This document shows positions 30,892 through 39,751 of a DNA stretch of 55,368 nt, piece by piece; the stretch's first letter is position 1; each line of letters starts with the position of its first letter. The notes below the pieces were generated by a model. That model did not search any database. It saw only the letters and a program-made list of their open reading frames with translations, and had not been told where the DNA came from. The translations under genes were made by a program, and so were the position numbers. This DNA is from Prevotella sp. (GTDB lineage Bacteria > Bacteroidota > Bacteroidia > Bacteroidales > Bacteroidaceae): contig JAGPKZ010000001.1 of assembly GCA_018053665.1 (NCBI GenBank), positions 18,283-73,650 on the forward strand. The letters are read 5' to 3'.

Positions 30892-31884
30892 ATGGCGATA
30901 TTAGCATTTCAAAAACCTGATAAAGTTGTAATGTTGGAGGCTAATGACAAGTTCGGCAAGTTCGAATTTCGTCCTCTTGAGCCTGGCTTTGGTGTTACCG
31001 TAGGTAACGCACTGCGCCGCATTCTCCTTTCATCTCTGGAGGGTTATGCCATCAACACAATCCGTATTTCGGGTGTTGAGCATGAATTTTCTTCAGTACC
31101 TGGTGTAAAGGAAGATGTAACCAACATTATCTTGAATTTGAAACAAGTAAGATTCAAGCAAGTAGTAGAAGAATTCGAGAATGAGAAAGTTAGTATCACA
31201 GTTGAGAATTCTACGGAATTCAAGGCAGGTGATATTGGCAAGTATTTGACTGGATTTGAAGTGTTAAACCCTGATTTGGTGATTTGTCATTTGGATGCCA
31301 AAGCCATGATGCAGATTGATCTTACTATTAACAAAGGTAGGGGATACGTTCCCGCTGATGAAAATCGTGAGTTCTGCACTGATGTCAACGTTATTCCAAT
31401 AGATTCTATTTACACCCCTATCCGCAACGTAAAATATTCAGTTGAACCATATCGTGTTGAGCAAAAGACCGATTATGACAAGCTGGTTATTGAAGTTACT
31501 ACGGACGGTTCTATACAGCCTAAGGATGCCCTTAAGGAAGCTGCTAAGATACTTATCTATCACTTTATGTTGTTTTCTGACGAAAAGATTACATTGGAAT
31601 CTCCAGATCAGGAAGGCAATCAGGAGTTTGATGAGGAAATCCTGCACATGCGCCAGTTACTCAAAACTAAGTTAGTTGATATGAACCTCAGTGTTCGTGC
31701 ACTTAATTGTTTGAAGGCTGCAGATGTGGAGACTCTTGGTGACTTGGTACAGTTTAACAAGACTGATCTTCTTAAGTTCCGTAACTTTGGTAAGAAATCG
31801 CTTTCTGAGCTTGATGATTTGCTGGAAAGTCTGAATCTGTCATTTGGAACCGACATTTCAAAGTATAAACTGGACAAGGATTAA
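30892..31884 (+). CDS. rpoA: RNA polymerase subunit alpha
   Basis: The alpha subunit dimerises to nucleate the polymerase and contacts regulators and UP elements through its C-terminal domain. It has 330 residues. The N-terminal domain includes [20 protein letters not shown], and the CTD contains [20 protein letters not shown] and [20 protein letters not shown]. It is 12 bases after rpsD and 32 before rplQ. Confidence 0.99.
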   Translation: MAILAFQKPDKVVMLEANDKFGKFEFRPLEPGFGVTVGNALRRILLSSLEGYAINTIRISGVEHEFSSVPGVKEDVTNIILNLKQVRFKQVVEEFENEKVSITVENSTEFKAGDIGKYLTGFEVLNPDLVICHLDAKAMMQIDLTINKGRGYVPADENREFCTDVNVIPIDSIYTPIRNVKYSVEPYRVEQKTDYDKLVIEVTTDGSIQPKDALKEAAKILIYHFMLFSDEKITLESPDQEGNQEFDEEILHMRQLLKTKLVDMNLSVRALNCLKAADVETLGDLVQFNKTDLLKFRNFGKKSLSELDDLLESLNLSFGTDISKYKLDKD

Positions 31885-31916
31885 CAAATCCCGGTCCTCT
31901 AATAGAAAAAACAAAA

Positions 31917-32399
31917 ATGAGACATAATAAAAAATTCAACCACCTGAGTCGTACTGCATCTCATCGTGACGCCATGTTAGCTAATATGGCAATATCACTG
32001 ATAATGCACAAAAGAATCACTACGACTCTTGCAAAGGCAAAGGCCTTGAAGAAGTATGTTGAGCCGTTAATCACACGCTCAAAAGAAGATACAACAAACT
32101 CACGTCGTGTAGTTTTCCGTTATCTTCAGAATAAGTTCGCTATCAAGGAACTCTTCGGAGAGGTTGCATCTAAGGTGGCTAGTCGTCCTGGTGGTTACAC
32201 TCGTGTTATTAAGTTGGGTACACGTCAGGGTGATGCTGCTGATATTGCTTTCATCGAGCTTGTAGACTTTGATGAGAACATGGCTAAGACACCAAAGGCG
32301 GCAGTTAAAAAGACTCGTCGTAGCCGTAAGTCAACAACGACTGAAGCTGCTGTTGAGACTCCTGTTGCTGAGACTGAGGAAGCTCCAAAAGCAGAGTAA
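31917..32399 (+). CDS. rplQ: 50S ribosomal protein L17 with C-terminal extension
   Basis: L17 (bL17) is located near the tunnel exit. The first ~118 residues match the family ([20 protein letters not shown] and the [20 protein letters not shown] region). About 35 further residues form a Lys/Arg then Ala/Glu/Thr-rich tail ([18 protein letters not shown]...), probably disordered. The gene ends the alpha operon and is closed by a strong terminator. Confidence 0.97.
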   Translation: MRHNKKFNHLSRTASHRDAMLANMAISLIMHKRITTTLAKAKALKKYVEPLITRSKEDTTNSRRVVFRYLQNKFAIKELFGEVASKVASRPGGYTRVIKLGTRQGDAADIAFIELVDFDENMAKTPKAAVKKTRRSRKSTTTEAAVETPVAETEEAPKAE

Positions 32400-32428
32400 T
32401 TAAAACGATAATACTTTACATAAAAGAG

Positions 32429-32459
32429 AAGCGCAATGTTTATACATTGCGCTTTTTTT
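32429..32459 (+). terminator. Terminator of the ribosomal superoperon after rplQ
   Basis: A perfect 10-bp stem (AAGCGCAATG / CATTGCGCTT) with loop TTTATA continues into five further T residues. It ends the rpsJ-to-rplQ run. Confidence 0.93.
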
Positions 32460-32498
32460 ATTTTTAGGGATTTCCTATGAATATTTAGGTAAAATCCC

Positions 32499-32529
32499 TT
32501 TCATCCAATCCTATTTTGTTGTATCTTCG
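32499..32529 (+). promoter_or_regulatory. Putative promoter for the glycine-zipper lipoprotein
   Basis: TTTC (32499-32502), a 19-base spacer and TATCTTCG (32522-32529) approximate the TTTG/TAnnTTTG promoter with one deviation in each box. The ATG follows 25 bases after the -7 box. Confidence 0.45.
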
Positions 32530-32553
32530 CAATATAATTATCAAAGCAAAATT

Positions 32554-33336
32554 ATGAGAAAGACTATAATCATATTTGCTGCCATAGCTTTGATACTTGG
32601 TAGCTGTGGTACTTATACAGGCGATGGTGCCTATATAGGTTCTAATCTAGGTTCTATACTTGGAAGTGCTATTGGAGGCATTACCAATGGTTCACGTGGC
32701 TCAGATATAGGAACGATCGTAGGGATGGCTGGAGGTGCTGCTATAGGTGCTGTGGTTGGTAATGCAGCCGATCAGCGTAAATCTACATACGACTATGATT
32801 CCGATCAGACTGTTGGACAGGAGCAGTCACGCAGTGTACAACCACAATATCAAGACAGTATTATTGATGAAAGTAACTCTGGTGACGACCGTATTTACGA
32901 TTTTGAAAGTTCAGATTATACAACTTCTAATAGCACAATACTTCCTGTAAGCAGGGGACCTTCAGCTGCTGGTGCTGGAATTTCATATCAGCCTACTGTT
33001 GAAATACGTAAAGCTCGCTTCCTAGATGACAATATGGATGGTAAGATACAACGTGGTGAGCTTAGTAAGGTAATCTTTGAAGTTATTAATCATACTTCCG
33101 ACACGCTTGTAGATGTTCAGCCACAAGTATTAGAGGCAACTTATAACAAGCATATTAGGGTTTCTCCTAGCATACATATAGAAAAAATACTACCAAGTTG
33201 TGGCATTCGCTATACAGCTCTTATTTTGGCAGATCATCGCTTGTCATCAGGTAGTATTCATTTGACTTTGTCTGTGTTGGCAAATGGAAAGCAGCAAACA
33301 TTTCCAACAGAGTTTGAAATACCAACCATAAAATGA
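32554..33336 (+). CDS. Lipoprotein with glycine zipper and EF-hand-like loop
   Basis: The 260-residue protein has a type II signal: a hydrophobic stretch (residues 4-15) and lipobox L15-G-S-C18, so it should be lipidated and exported. Residues 29-70 form a glycine-zipper segment of repeated GxxxG-type steps, a pattern of membrane-inserting or outer-membrane-stabilising lipoproteins. A polar, low-complexity linker follows (about 72-147). The C-terminal domain starts with IRKARFLDD and contains a textbook EF-hand loop at residues 158-169 (D158, N160, D162, G163, I165, E169), likely binding calcium, then a beta-rich stretch. It is a single-gene unit between the ribosomal terminator and the glycan locus. 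The biological role is unknown; an envelope function is inferred. Confidence 0.8.
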   Translation: MRKTIIIFAAIALILGSCGTYTGDGAYIGSNLGSILGSAIGGITNGSRGSDIGTIVGMAGGAAIGAVVGNAADQRKSTYDYDSDQTVGQEQSRSVQPQYQDSIIDESNSGDDRIYDFESSDYTTSNSTILPVSRGPSAAGAGISYQPTVEIRKARFLDDNMDGKIQRGELSKVIFEVINHTSDTLVDVQPQVLEATYNKHIRVSPSIHIEKILPSCGIRYTALILADHRLSSGSIHLTLSVLANGKQQTFPTEFEIPTIK

Positions 33337-33440
33337 CTTTTAAAAGTGATTTGTCATTGCAAAAAACATTAATAATTAAAGCTATAATGTTGAAAATGAT
33401 ACAAATAATGCTAAAAAAGCAGTTTATTATTAATGTAGCT

Positions 33441-33472
33441 CTTGACAGCAACTATTATTATTATTATATTTG
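33441..33472 (+). promoter_or_regulatory. Promoter of the small 33.5-kb transcription unit
   Basis: CTTG (33441-33444), 20 bases, then TATATTTG (33465-33472), a perfect TAnnTTTG. The start is expected near 33479, about 28 bases before a 40-codon ORF. Confidence 0.65.
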
Positions 33473-33506
33473 CGACAGGATGTAATATCGCATTTGACTA
33501 AACGCA

Positions 33507-33629
33507 ATGATCATGAAAACTAACAAGGAATTACAAGAGCAAATCCTTAAAGTCTACACTCGTGACGAGGAGAATGATAAAGGATCCACACAAGTTCAAA
33601 TAATTTCTACCGATGTGTGGTACAATTGA
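33507..33629 (+). CDS. Putative 40-residue protein, no family recognised
   Basis: An ATG-to-TGA frame encodes 40 residues (MIMKTNKELQEQILKVYTRD, then an acidic EENDK and STDVWYN end). The start could also be the ATG two codons later. It is charged and probably helical at the N-terminus, with no signal peptide or membrane span. Support for a real gene is positional: a good promoter 35 bases upstream and an intrinsic terminator about 115 bases downstream enclose it in a short unit. It may instead be a remnant of a longer gene or part of a small RNA. I do not recognise homologues, so no function is proposed. Confidence 0.4.
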   Translation: MIMKTNKELQEQILKVYTRDEENDKGSTQVQIISTDVWYN

Positions 33630-33743
33630 ATTATGAGTGAGTTTTCCTATATGTGATATGTTAATGATACGCTTAGCTAAAGTAACTTTCACTATAGGAG
33701 AATAATCTATATGAGTTATAATATAATTATAATTCTATAAAAT

Positions 33744-33788
33744 TTGGGAGCTTTTCTATATATAAAGAAATGCTCCCGAATATTTTTT
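33744..33788 (+). terminator. Intrinsic terminator downstream of the 40-codon ORF
   Basis: GGGAGC (33746-33751) pairs with GCTCCC (33772-33777), extended by flanking TT/AA pairs and an inner TTTC/GAAA helix with one mismatch. TATTTTTT follows. It closes a transcript of roughly 300 bases starting at 33479. The remaining 33.8-33.97 kb sequence is AT-rich with nothing else recognisable. Confidence 0.8.
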
Positions 33789-33972
33789 ATTCCTCAGCTG
33801 ATTTTAATAAATATCAAAAACTATATAGCATATTCTTTTGTAATTGTCTAATATACTGTATGAAATAATAATAGATGAAGATGATATTTAAAAAAACAAT
33901 AGGTTGCCTTTCCTATTGACATAACGTTGAAGATACGCCATACATGGGAAAACAAATTAAAACACGTTTTAT

Positions 33973-34003
33973 TTTGCTTTTCCACTCGTTTGCAGTATCT
34001 TTG
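33973..34003 (+). promoter_or_regulatory. Promoter of the surface-glycan operon
   Basis: TTTG (33973-33976), 19 bases, TATCTTTG (33996-34003) matches the Bacteroidetes housekeeping consensus exactly. Transcription should start near 34010, leaving only about 12 bases before the ATG at 34022. Confidence 0.82.
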
Positions 34004-34021
34004 CAGAAAAATTAGGATTTG

Positions 34022-35857
34022 ATGAAGATATTAGGTATATTGGGCACTATCTTGTGTAAAATGTTCAGCCCGATAAAAGCCAATGCATTGTTTTTTATAT
34101 TTATGTATCTGCTTGGGTGTCTGTGTGCTTGGACTACATTGCCAGGTACAAAGAATGCAGAAATTTATGAAAACTTGTATTTGGAATTGTTTTTTGACCT
34201 TTTCGTACTATGTGCAATTCTACTCGCTATTCCGGCAAAAATACGTAGATGGGTCAAAATGTCTTTGTATGTGCTGCTTTATGTTGTGGCATTGGTAGAC
34301 GTGTATTGTTTCGTGAATTTTGATTCTACTTTGAATCCTTCTATATTGATGCTTATTGATGAAACTGATAGCCGTGAGGCAGGAGAGTTTCTTTCTACTT
34401 TAGTTTCTCCCGACTTGATATTCAGTAATGTTGGGTGGATTTTACTTTTGATAATTGTTAATGTCTTCGTGGCTTATTCGCCAAAGATGAAAAAAGTGAA
34501 GTTACCGAATTTCAACTGGAATGATAGATATACACCTTATGCCGGGCTTTTATGTATAGTACTACTTTTATGGGGCGGTTTAAGTTCTTCTCAAAATAAA
34601 ATAGCTACATATAAATTAATGTCGGGAAGTAGTGTAGGTGATATTGAACACACTTTGACTGAAGACAATCATGCAGTTTTGTATACACCAATCAGTAGAC
34701 TTATATTCAGCATATACGCAAACTCGCTAGCTTCAAAACAGATTGATAAACTTGTAGCTTCTGCTAAAAGTGTTAAGGTGGATAGCTGTTCTTATCGTTC
34801 ACCGAATATAGTACTTATTATTGGTGAGAGTTATGGCAAGCGCCATTCAGAACAATACGGATATTTTATGCCTACCACTCCACGTCAGATAAAGCGTGAA
34901 AAAAGCGGACTCCTTGTTCCTTTTACTGATGTTGTAGCACCGTGGAACTTGACAAGCTTTGTTTTTAAGAATGTTTTTTCCTTGCATGTGATAGGAGAGA
35001 AGGGGGAGTGGTGTGATTATCCGTTGTTCCCTGAATTATTTAGAAAAGCCGGATATAATGTATCTTTCATTACCAACCAATTCTTGCCGCAGGCAAAGGC
35101 TGCTGTTTATGATTTCAGTGGAGGCTTCTTTTTGAATAATCCAGAACTAAGTAAGGCTCAGTTTGATATCCGTAATGATAAACTACATGTTTTTGATGAT
35201 GGGTTGCTTACTGATTATGATAATTTTGTGAAGAATGGAAAGATAAAGCCCGATGGACATAATCTTACAATATTTCATCTTATAGGTCAACATGTGAACT
35301 ATCGCACACGCTGTCCACGCAATCAGTTCAAATTCTTTGCCAGTGATTATGAAGACAAACGTCCTGACCTGAATCCAAGAGAGCGCAAGGTGTTGAGTTA
35401 TTATGATAATGCGGTACAATATAATGACTCCATTGTAGACCAGATTTGCAAGCGTTTTGAAAATCAGGATGCAATAGTTATCTATATGCCTGATCATGGT
35501 GAAGAATGTTATGAGGATAATCGTGGTTTTATATGTCGTAACCATTCTGCCTCAATAGACTGGCCATTGGCACATTATGAGTTTGAAATTCCATTCTGGA
35601 TATATTGTTCTCCTAAATATGCCCATAGTCATCCTGAGATATTCAAGGAAATTGTGCAGGCAAGAAATCGTAGACTTATGACAGATGCATTGCCGGACTT
35701 GATGCTGTATCTTGCCGGAATTTCATCTAAAGACTATCATGAGGAGTATAATATTCTTAGTAATAAATATGATGAAATGCGCCCACGAATACTTAAAGGC
35801 ACTACCGATTATGACAGATTGCGTGACGCTTATTTAAAGAATAAGAAGAAAAAATGA
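34022..35857 (+). CDS. Phosphoethanolamine-transferase-like membrane enzyme (sulfatase fold)
   Basis: The 611-residue protein has about five N-terminal transmembrane segments (within residues 20-190) and a large extracytoplasmic domain of the alkaline-phosphatase/sulfatase superfamily, the EptA/CptA architecture. The nucleophile region is NIVLIIGESYGKRHSEQYGY with the putative nucleophile Ser270. EptA has Thr in this motif; Ser also occurs in other members of this superfamily. Metal-ligand segments follow: MPDHGEE at about 489-495 and NHS at about 507-509, plus FHLIGQH near 418-424. EptA-type enzymes transfer phosphoethanolamine from phosphatidylethanolamine to lipid A or glycan; the acceptor here is unknown. 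It is the first gene of the glycan operon and its stop overlaps the next start. A TTG one codon before the ATG is a less likely start. Confidence 0.8.
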   Translation: MKILGILGTILCKMFSPIKANALFFIFMYLLGCLCAWTTLPGTKNAEIYENLYLELFFDLFVLCAILLAIPAKIRRWVKMSLYVLLYVVALVDVYCFVNFDSTLNPSILMLIDETDSREAGEFLSTLVSPDLIFSNVGWILLLIIVNVFVAYSPKMKKVKLPNFNWNDRYTPYAGLLCIVLLLWGGLSSSQNKIATYKLMSGSSVGDIEHTLTEDNHAVLYTPISRLIFSIYANSLASKQIDKLVASAKSVKVDSCSYRSPNIVLIIGESYGKRHSEQYGYFMPTTPRQIKREKSGLLVPFTDVVAPWNLTSFVFKNVFSLHVIGEKGEWCDYPLFPELFRKAGYNVSFITNQFLPQAKAAVYDFSGGFFLNNPELSKAQFDIRNDKLHVFDDGLLTDYDNFVKNGKIKPDGHNLTIFHLIGQHVNYRTRCPRNQFKFFASDYEDKRPDLNPRERKVLSYYDNAVQYNDSIVDQICKRFENQDAIVIYMPDHGEECYEDNRGFICRNHSASIDWPLAHYEFEIPFWIYCSPKYAHSHPEIFKEIVQARNRRLMTDALPDLMLYLAGISSKDYHEEYNILSNKYDEMRPRILKGTTDYDRLRDAYLKNKKKK

Positions 35858-36903
35858 ACGAACAATTATTGAGTCGTACTGAGTGTAATGCTATGCGCGG
35901 GTTAGCTATTATTGGTATATTCCTGCACAACTATTGCCACTGGTTAAATCCCGTGGTGAAGGAGAATGAATATCAATATTTCCAGCAAAATGTGGATTGG
36001 ATGGCTTCTTCTATTTGCACTCCAGATAGTTTATTGCCAATGCATATTTTTTCGTATCTAGGACATTATGGTGTGCCTATATTTCTGTTTCTCAGTGCAT
36101 ATGGACTTGTTATGAAGTATGAGAAAAAAAAAGCAGAACTGCCTTCATCGCTTAGTTTCATAAAGTATCATTACATGAAACTTTTTAAGATGATGATAAT
36201 TGGTTTTGTTGCTTTTACCATGCTAGATCTTATAACTCCTGGAGCTCATAATTATAAGTTTCTTGATATTGTGGCTATGATTGGTATGTTCAATAATGTA
36301 CTCCCCAAACCTGATGATATCATTTGGCCTGGTCCATATTGGTTCTTCGGTCTAATGCTACAATTGTATATTGTCTACAAATTGTTTTTGTGTCGTCGCA
36401 GTAGTATTATTGTCCTTGTTTTTATAGCGGCATGCGTATTTGGACAATTGTTTTTTGATGCAGAAGGAGAAGCAATTAATCGTTATAGATATAACTTCAT
36501 GGGAGGAATGCTTCCGTTTGGATTAGGTGTTCTCTATGCTCGTTATGGTCACAGAATGACTATGTGGGGATATGCTTCAATGTTTGTAATGTCATCATTA
36601 CTTGTATGCGTACTTAGTTGTAGTTTCCTTGGCTGGACATTTGTCCCGGCATTCGTTTGTACTGCAAGCATAGGATTGGTGAAGATTTTAAACGTCAGTA
36701 AATTTACCTCAATTAAGACATCATTGGTTTGGATGGGAAGCATCAGTGCAGCATTGTTTGTTTGCCACCCAATAACTCGCAAGATATTTATTCCGATAAG
36801 TAAAAATGGCGATTACTATGCCGGCTTTCTTCTATATGTAATTACCAGCATCTGTCTGGCTTGGTTGTTTAATGAACTAATAAAACGTATACCATTGAAA
36901 TGA
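35854..36903 (+). CDS. Acyltransferase-3 family membrane protein
   Basis: The 349-residue polytopic protein is an acyltransferase-3 (OafA/NodX-type) enzyme, which transfers acetyl or other acyl groups to surface sugars across the inner membrane. The family's Arg and His appear in TM1: R15-G-L-A-I-I-G-I-F-L-H25. A second typical segment is VPIFLFLSAYGLVMKYE, where the cytoplasmic end of a helix is followed by basic residues. About ten hydrophobic segments are visible. It overlaps the upstream gene by four bases (ATGA) and the downstream gene likewise, so the three are translationally coupled. The sugar acceptor is not determinable. Confidence 0.82.
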   Translation: MNEQLLSRTECNAMRGLAIIGIFLHNYCHWLNPVVKENEYQYFQQNVDWMASSICTPDSLLPMHIFSYLGHYGVPIFLFLSAYGLVMKYEKKKAELPSSLSFIKYHYMKLFKMMIIGFVAFTMLDLITPGAHNYKFLDIVAMIGMFNNVLPKPDDIIWPGPYWFFGLMLQLYIVYKLFLCRRSSIIVLVFIAACVFGQLFFDAEGEAINRYRYNFMGGMLPFGLGVLYARYGHRMTMWGYASMFVMSSLLVCVLSCSFLGWTFVPAFVCTASIGLVKILNVSKFTSIKTSLVWMGSISAALFVCHPITRKIFIPISKNGDYYAGFLLYVITSICLAWLFNELIKRIPLK

Positions 36904-37916
36904 AGATAAAGAATATTGAACTCGCCAACATCTCGCGTTATCGTGGGGAATTGATGGGAATAGCAATGATTTTCATCTTCCTTTTTCATGTTGCACTTCC
37001 TCGCAGCGATATGTTTTTTGGTTTGCGTCGTGTTGGAAATATTGGTGTTGATATGTTCCTTTTTCTCAGTGGAGTCGGTTTGTGGTTCTCATGGATGAAG
37101 CATCCTTCACTAAAGCATTTTTTCAAACGCCGATATCTCAGGGTTTATCCTGCATGGTTCATAATCTCATGTCTTTACTATATCCCTCATTTCCATGGTG
37201 GTGGTGTGCGAGCATGGGTCGATCTTATTGGAGACATCACAATAAATTGGGACTTTTGGTTGCATGATGAACTTAAATTCTGGTATATTCCTGCGATGAT
37301 GATGTTGTATCTCTTCGCACCACCATATATGCAACTTATTCGTCGTCATCCTGTTTATCGTTGGCTTCCTGTAGTGATGATATTGTGGTGCATACTTGTA
37401 CAATATGTTTCTCCAATTCATAACGCTGTTGGTCATATAGAGATCTTTTGGAGCCGTGTACCTATATTCTTTATTGGAATAAACATGGGTGAAGCTGTGC
37501 GCAGAAAAGATAAGATGGACGGCGCTAGTATATGGATGATATTGATAGTGTTCGCAATGACTCTTTCTGCAAGTATATTCTTAGAACAGGAGTTGCATGG
37601 GCATTTCCCAATTTATGTTGAGAGAATGTTATATATTCCACTAACCATAACGACAATACTCTTACTCAACCGTGTATTCCGCAGAACACCGAAATGGTTC
37701 AACACAATATTCAAGTTTGTTGGTGCGTTAAGTCTGGAATGCTATCTTATACATATACACTTCGTGCTCGACTACATACCAAAGACATGTGGTTACTGGA
37801 CAACGTTTTTGGTATGTGTAGTGATAACGATGCCTTTGGCGTGGTTGTTGAGTAAGATTGTGAATTATATATCAAAATTTATAGAAAATAATATATGGAC
37901 AGCAAAGCATATTTGA
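36900..37916 (+). CDS. Acyltransferase-3 family membrane protein
   Basis: This 338-residue acyltransferase-3 member is divergent from its neighbour. TM1 carries ISRYRGELMGIAMIFIFLFH with the conserved Arg and H30. The segment NIGVDMFLFLSGVGLWFSW and then KHFFKRRYLRVYPAWFI are characteristic of the family. About nine or ten membrane segments are seen. It overlaps the UbiA-family gene by 22 bases. Having two adjacent acyltransferases suggests two distinct O-acylations on the locus product. Confidence 0.85.
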   Translation: MKIKNIELANISRYRGELMGIAMIFIFLFHVALPRSDMFFGLRRVGNIGVDMFLFLSGVGLWFSWMKHPSLKHFFKRRYLRVYPAWFIISCLYYIPHFHGGGVRAWVDLIGDITINWDFWLHDELKFWYIPAMMMLYLFAPPYMQLIRRHPVYRWLPVVMILWCILVQYVSPIHNAVGHIEIFWSRVPIFFIGINMGEAVRRKDKMDGASIWMILIVFAMTLSASIFLEQELHGHFPIYVERMLYIPLTITTILLLNRVFRRTPKWFNTIFKFVGALSLECYLIHIHFVLDYIPKTCGYWTTFLVCVVITMPLAWLLSKIVNYISKFIENNIWTAKHI

Positions 37917-38785
37917 ATCTAATCCGTCCGAAGCAATGGATAAAGAATCTCTTCGTGATGGTTCCTTTGTTTTTCGGGGGAGCACTTTTTGATTTTAAGT
38001 CTCTCATTGCCGGTGCTATAACCTTTATAGCATATAGTTTCGCAGCGTCTTCAATATATTGTTTTAATGACATTCATGATGTTGATGATGATAGGCGTCA
38101 TCCTGCGAAATGTCATCGTCCGGTAGCTTCTGGTGCAGTGTCGATATTTCAGGCTTATGTCCTTATGGCGTTGATGATTCTACTTTCTATGATATGTATC
38201 ATCTTTTTGCCTGAAAACAAATTTGAGACAGGTGGAGTCATCCTTTTCTATTGGGTGTTGAATATAGCCTATTGCGCAAAACTAAAGCGATATGCCATTG
38301 TTGATGTCTGTATTGTGGCTTTCGGTTTCGTACTGCGTCTTTTTGCAGGTGGTTTTGCTTCAGATATCTTACTCAGTAAATGGATTGTTCTTATGACATT
38401 CTTGATAACTTTGTTTATGAGCTTTGCAAAGCGACGTGACGATGTATTGAGAATGGAAGAGACAGGAGAAGCACCACGCCGCAACACGATAAGATATAAC
38501 CTCACGTTTATCAATCAGGCTATAACGATAACTGCGTCTGTTACCTTGGTATGCTATATAATGTACACCGTAAGTCCTGAGGTAATAGAGAATTTCCATA
38601 CAGATTACCTTTATCTCACAAGTGTGTTTGTACTTCTAGGATTGCTGCGTTACATACAGTTGGCTGTGGTAGACAAGGAAAGCGGCGATCCTACAAAGAT
38701 TATATTGAAAGATCATTTCACTCAGTTGATTGTCTTTGCTTGGCTAGTTTCATTCATAATAATAATATATGTATTTAAGCGATGA
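37895..38785 (+). CDS. UbiA-family polyprenyl-phosphate phosphoribosyltransferase-like enzyme
   Basis: The 296-residue membrane protein has eight or nine hydrophobic helices. It begins LIRPKQWIKNLFVMVPLFF, a signature of the UbiA branch that includes the mycobacterial decaprenyl-phosphate 5-phosphoribosyltransferase (Rv3806c). The first Asp-rich motif is N58-D59, D62, D66-R, H69-P70, K72, R75-P76, and the second active-site segment is AKRRDD (K179-D183). That family couples PRPP to polyprenyl phosphate, giving a lipid-linked 5-phosphoribose. The substrate here is inferred from these motifs and from the HAD phosphatase next door. Another UbiA prenyl transfer reaction cannot be excluded. The stop overlaps the next start by four bases. 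Confidence 0.8.
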   Translation: MDSKAYLNLIRPKQWIKNLFVMVPLFFGGALFDFKSLIAGAITFIAYSFAASSIYCFNDIHDVDDDRRHPAKCHRPVASGAVSIFQAYVLMALMILLSMICIIFLPENKFETGGVILFYWVLNIAYCAKLKRYAIVDVCIVAFGFVLRLFAGGFASDILLSKWIVLMTFLITLFMSFAKRRDDVLRMEETGEAPRRNTIRYNLTFINQAITITASVTLVCYIMYTVSPEVIENFHTDYLYLTSVFVLLGLLRYIQLAVVDKESGDPTKIILKDHFTQLIVFAWLVSFIIIIYVFKR

Positions 38786-39372
38786 GAGAGAAAATCTTGT
38801 TTTTTGATTTTGACGGTACTATAACGACCAAGGATACGTTGCTTGAATTTATACTTTATTCTTGTGGTAAAGTCAAGTTTCTATTAGGTTTCTTACTTTA
38901 TAGTCCGTTATTGATCTTAATGAAATTTGGTCTATATCCAAATTGGAAGGCTAAGCAGCATGTCTTCAGCTATTTCTTCCGTGGTATGAAAATAGATGAT
39001 TTCGATTCCGTTTGCCGTAGATTTGCTGTAGATTGTCGTTATCTTCTTCGTCCAGAAGCCGTTAAGGATATCGAAACCGCAATGACTGAAGGCATAAAAG
39101 TATATGTAGTAAGTGCAAGTATTGATAATTGGGTGCAGCCATTTTTTGAGTTTGCTAAAGTGTTGGGTACTCAGATTGAGGTGATAAATGGAATACTCAC
39201 AGGGCGTTTCATGACGCCAAATTGTTATGGGCCCGAAAAGGTGAGACGTATAAAAGAAGTATTGACAGAACCTCGTTCTCATTATTATATAATAGCTTAT
39301 GGCGATAGCCGTGGTGATAAAGAAATGCTGGATTATGCAGATGAAGAATATTTCAGACCGTTTAGACACTGA
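38782..39372 (+). CDS. HAD-family (SerB-like) phosphatase
   Basis: The 196-residue protein is a haloacid-dehalogenase-superfamily phosphohydrolase. Motif I is FFDFDGT with D9 and D11, motif II is VVSAS (S111), motif III is GPEKVRRI (K153), and motif IV is YGDSRGDKEM (D175, D179). A hydrophobic stretch around residues 31-50 suggests membrane association. Directly after the UbiA-like gene it is a natural candidate to remove the 5-phosphate from a polyprenyl-phosphoryl-phosphoribose, as a phosphatase is proposed to do in the mycobacterial arabinan pathway; this is inference from gene order. It overlaps the GtrA-like gene by 32 bases. Confidence 0.8.
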   Translation: MREKILFFDFDGTITTKDTLLEFILYSCGKVKFLLGFLLYSPLLILMKFGLYPNWKAKQHVFSYFFRGMKIDDFDSVCRRFAVDCRYLLRPEAVKDIETAMTEGIKVYVVSASIDNWVQPFFEFAKVLGTQIEVINGILTGRFMTPNCYGPEKVRRIKEVLTEPRSHYYIIAYGDSRGDKEMLDYADEEYFRPFRH

Positions 39373-39751
39373 TAAGCGTGAAAAGATAGGCGAAATTCTT
39401 AGATTTGGAATTGTCGGTATCATTGCCGCATTGTTGCAATACGGTGTGTATCTTATTATGCTCTTTTTTATGTCTCCCGGCATAGCCAATACTGTTGGAT
39501 ATATAATAAGTTTTATATTCAATTTCTTTGCTAGTACACATTATACTTTCAAGGTAAAGGCTAATGCTAAACGAGGAATGGGCTTTGCGTTGAGCCATGT
39601 TGTGAACTATTTGTTGCAGACCGTAACGCTGTTGCTTTTTATATATATAGGTGTACCAAAGGCTTATGCACCTATCCCTATGTTTTGCGTATGTGTACCA
39701 GTGAATTTCATCTTGGTGCGCTATTTTCTAACAAAAAAAATCATTAGATGA
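39341..39751 (+). CDS. GtrA-like flippase
   Basis: The 136-residue protein has four transmembrane helices, the GtrA architecture: RFGIVGIIAALLQYGVYLIM, then NTVGYIISFIFNFFASTHYTF, LSHVVNYLLQTVTLLLF and PIPMFCVCVPVNFILVRYFL. The FNFF...YTF segment is a family hallmark. GtrA proteins are thought to flip polyprenyl-phosphate-linked monosaccharides across the inner membrane. The ATG at 39341 is chosen; 39335 (two codons longer) and 39299 are alternatives, all overlapping the HAD gene. It overlaps the following gene by four bases, so it is coupled to it. Confidence 0.85.
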   Translation: MKNISDRLDTDKREKIGEILRFGIVGIIAALLQYGVYLIMLFFMSPGIANTVGYIISFIFNFFASTHYTFKVKANAKRGMGFALSHVVNYLLQTVTLLLFIYIGVPKAYAPIPMFCVCVPVNFILVRYFLTKKIIR

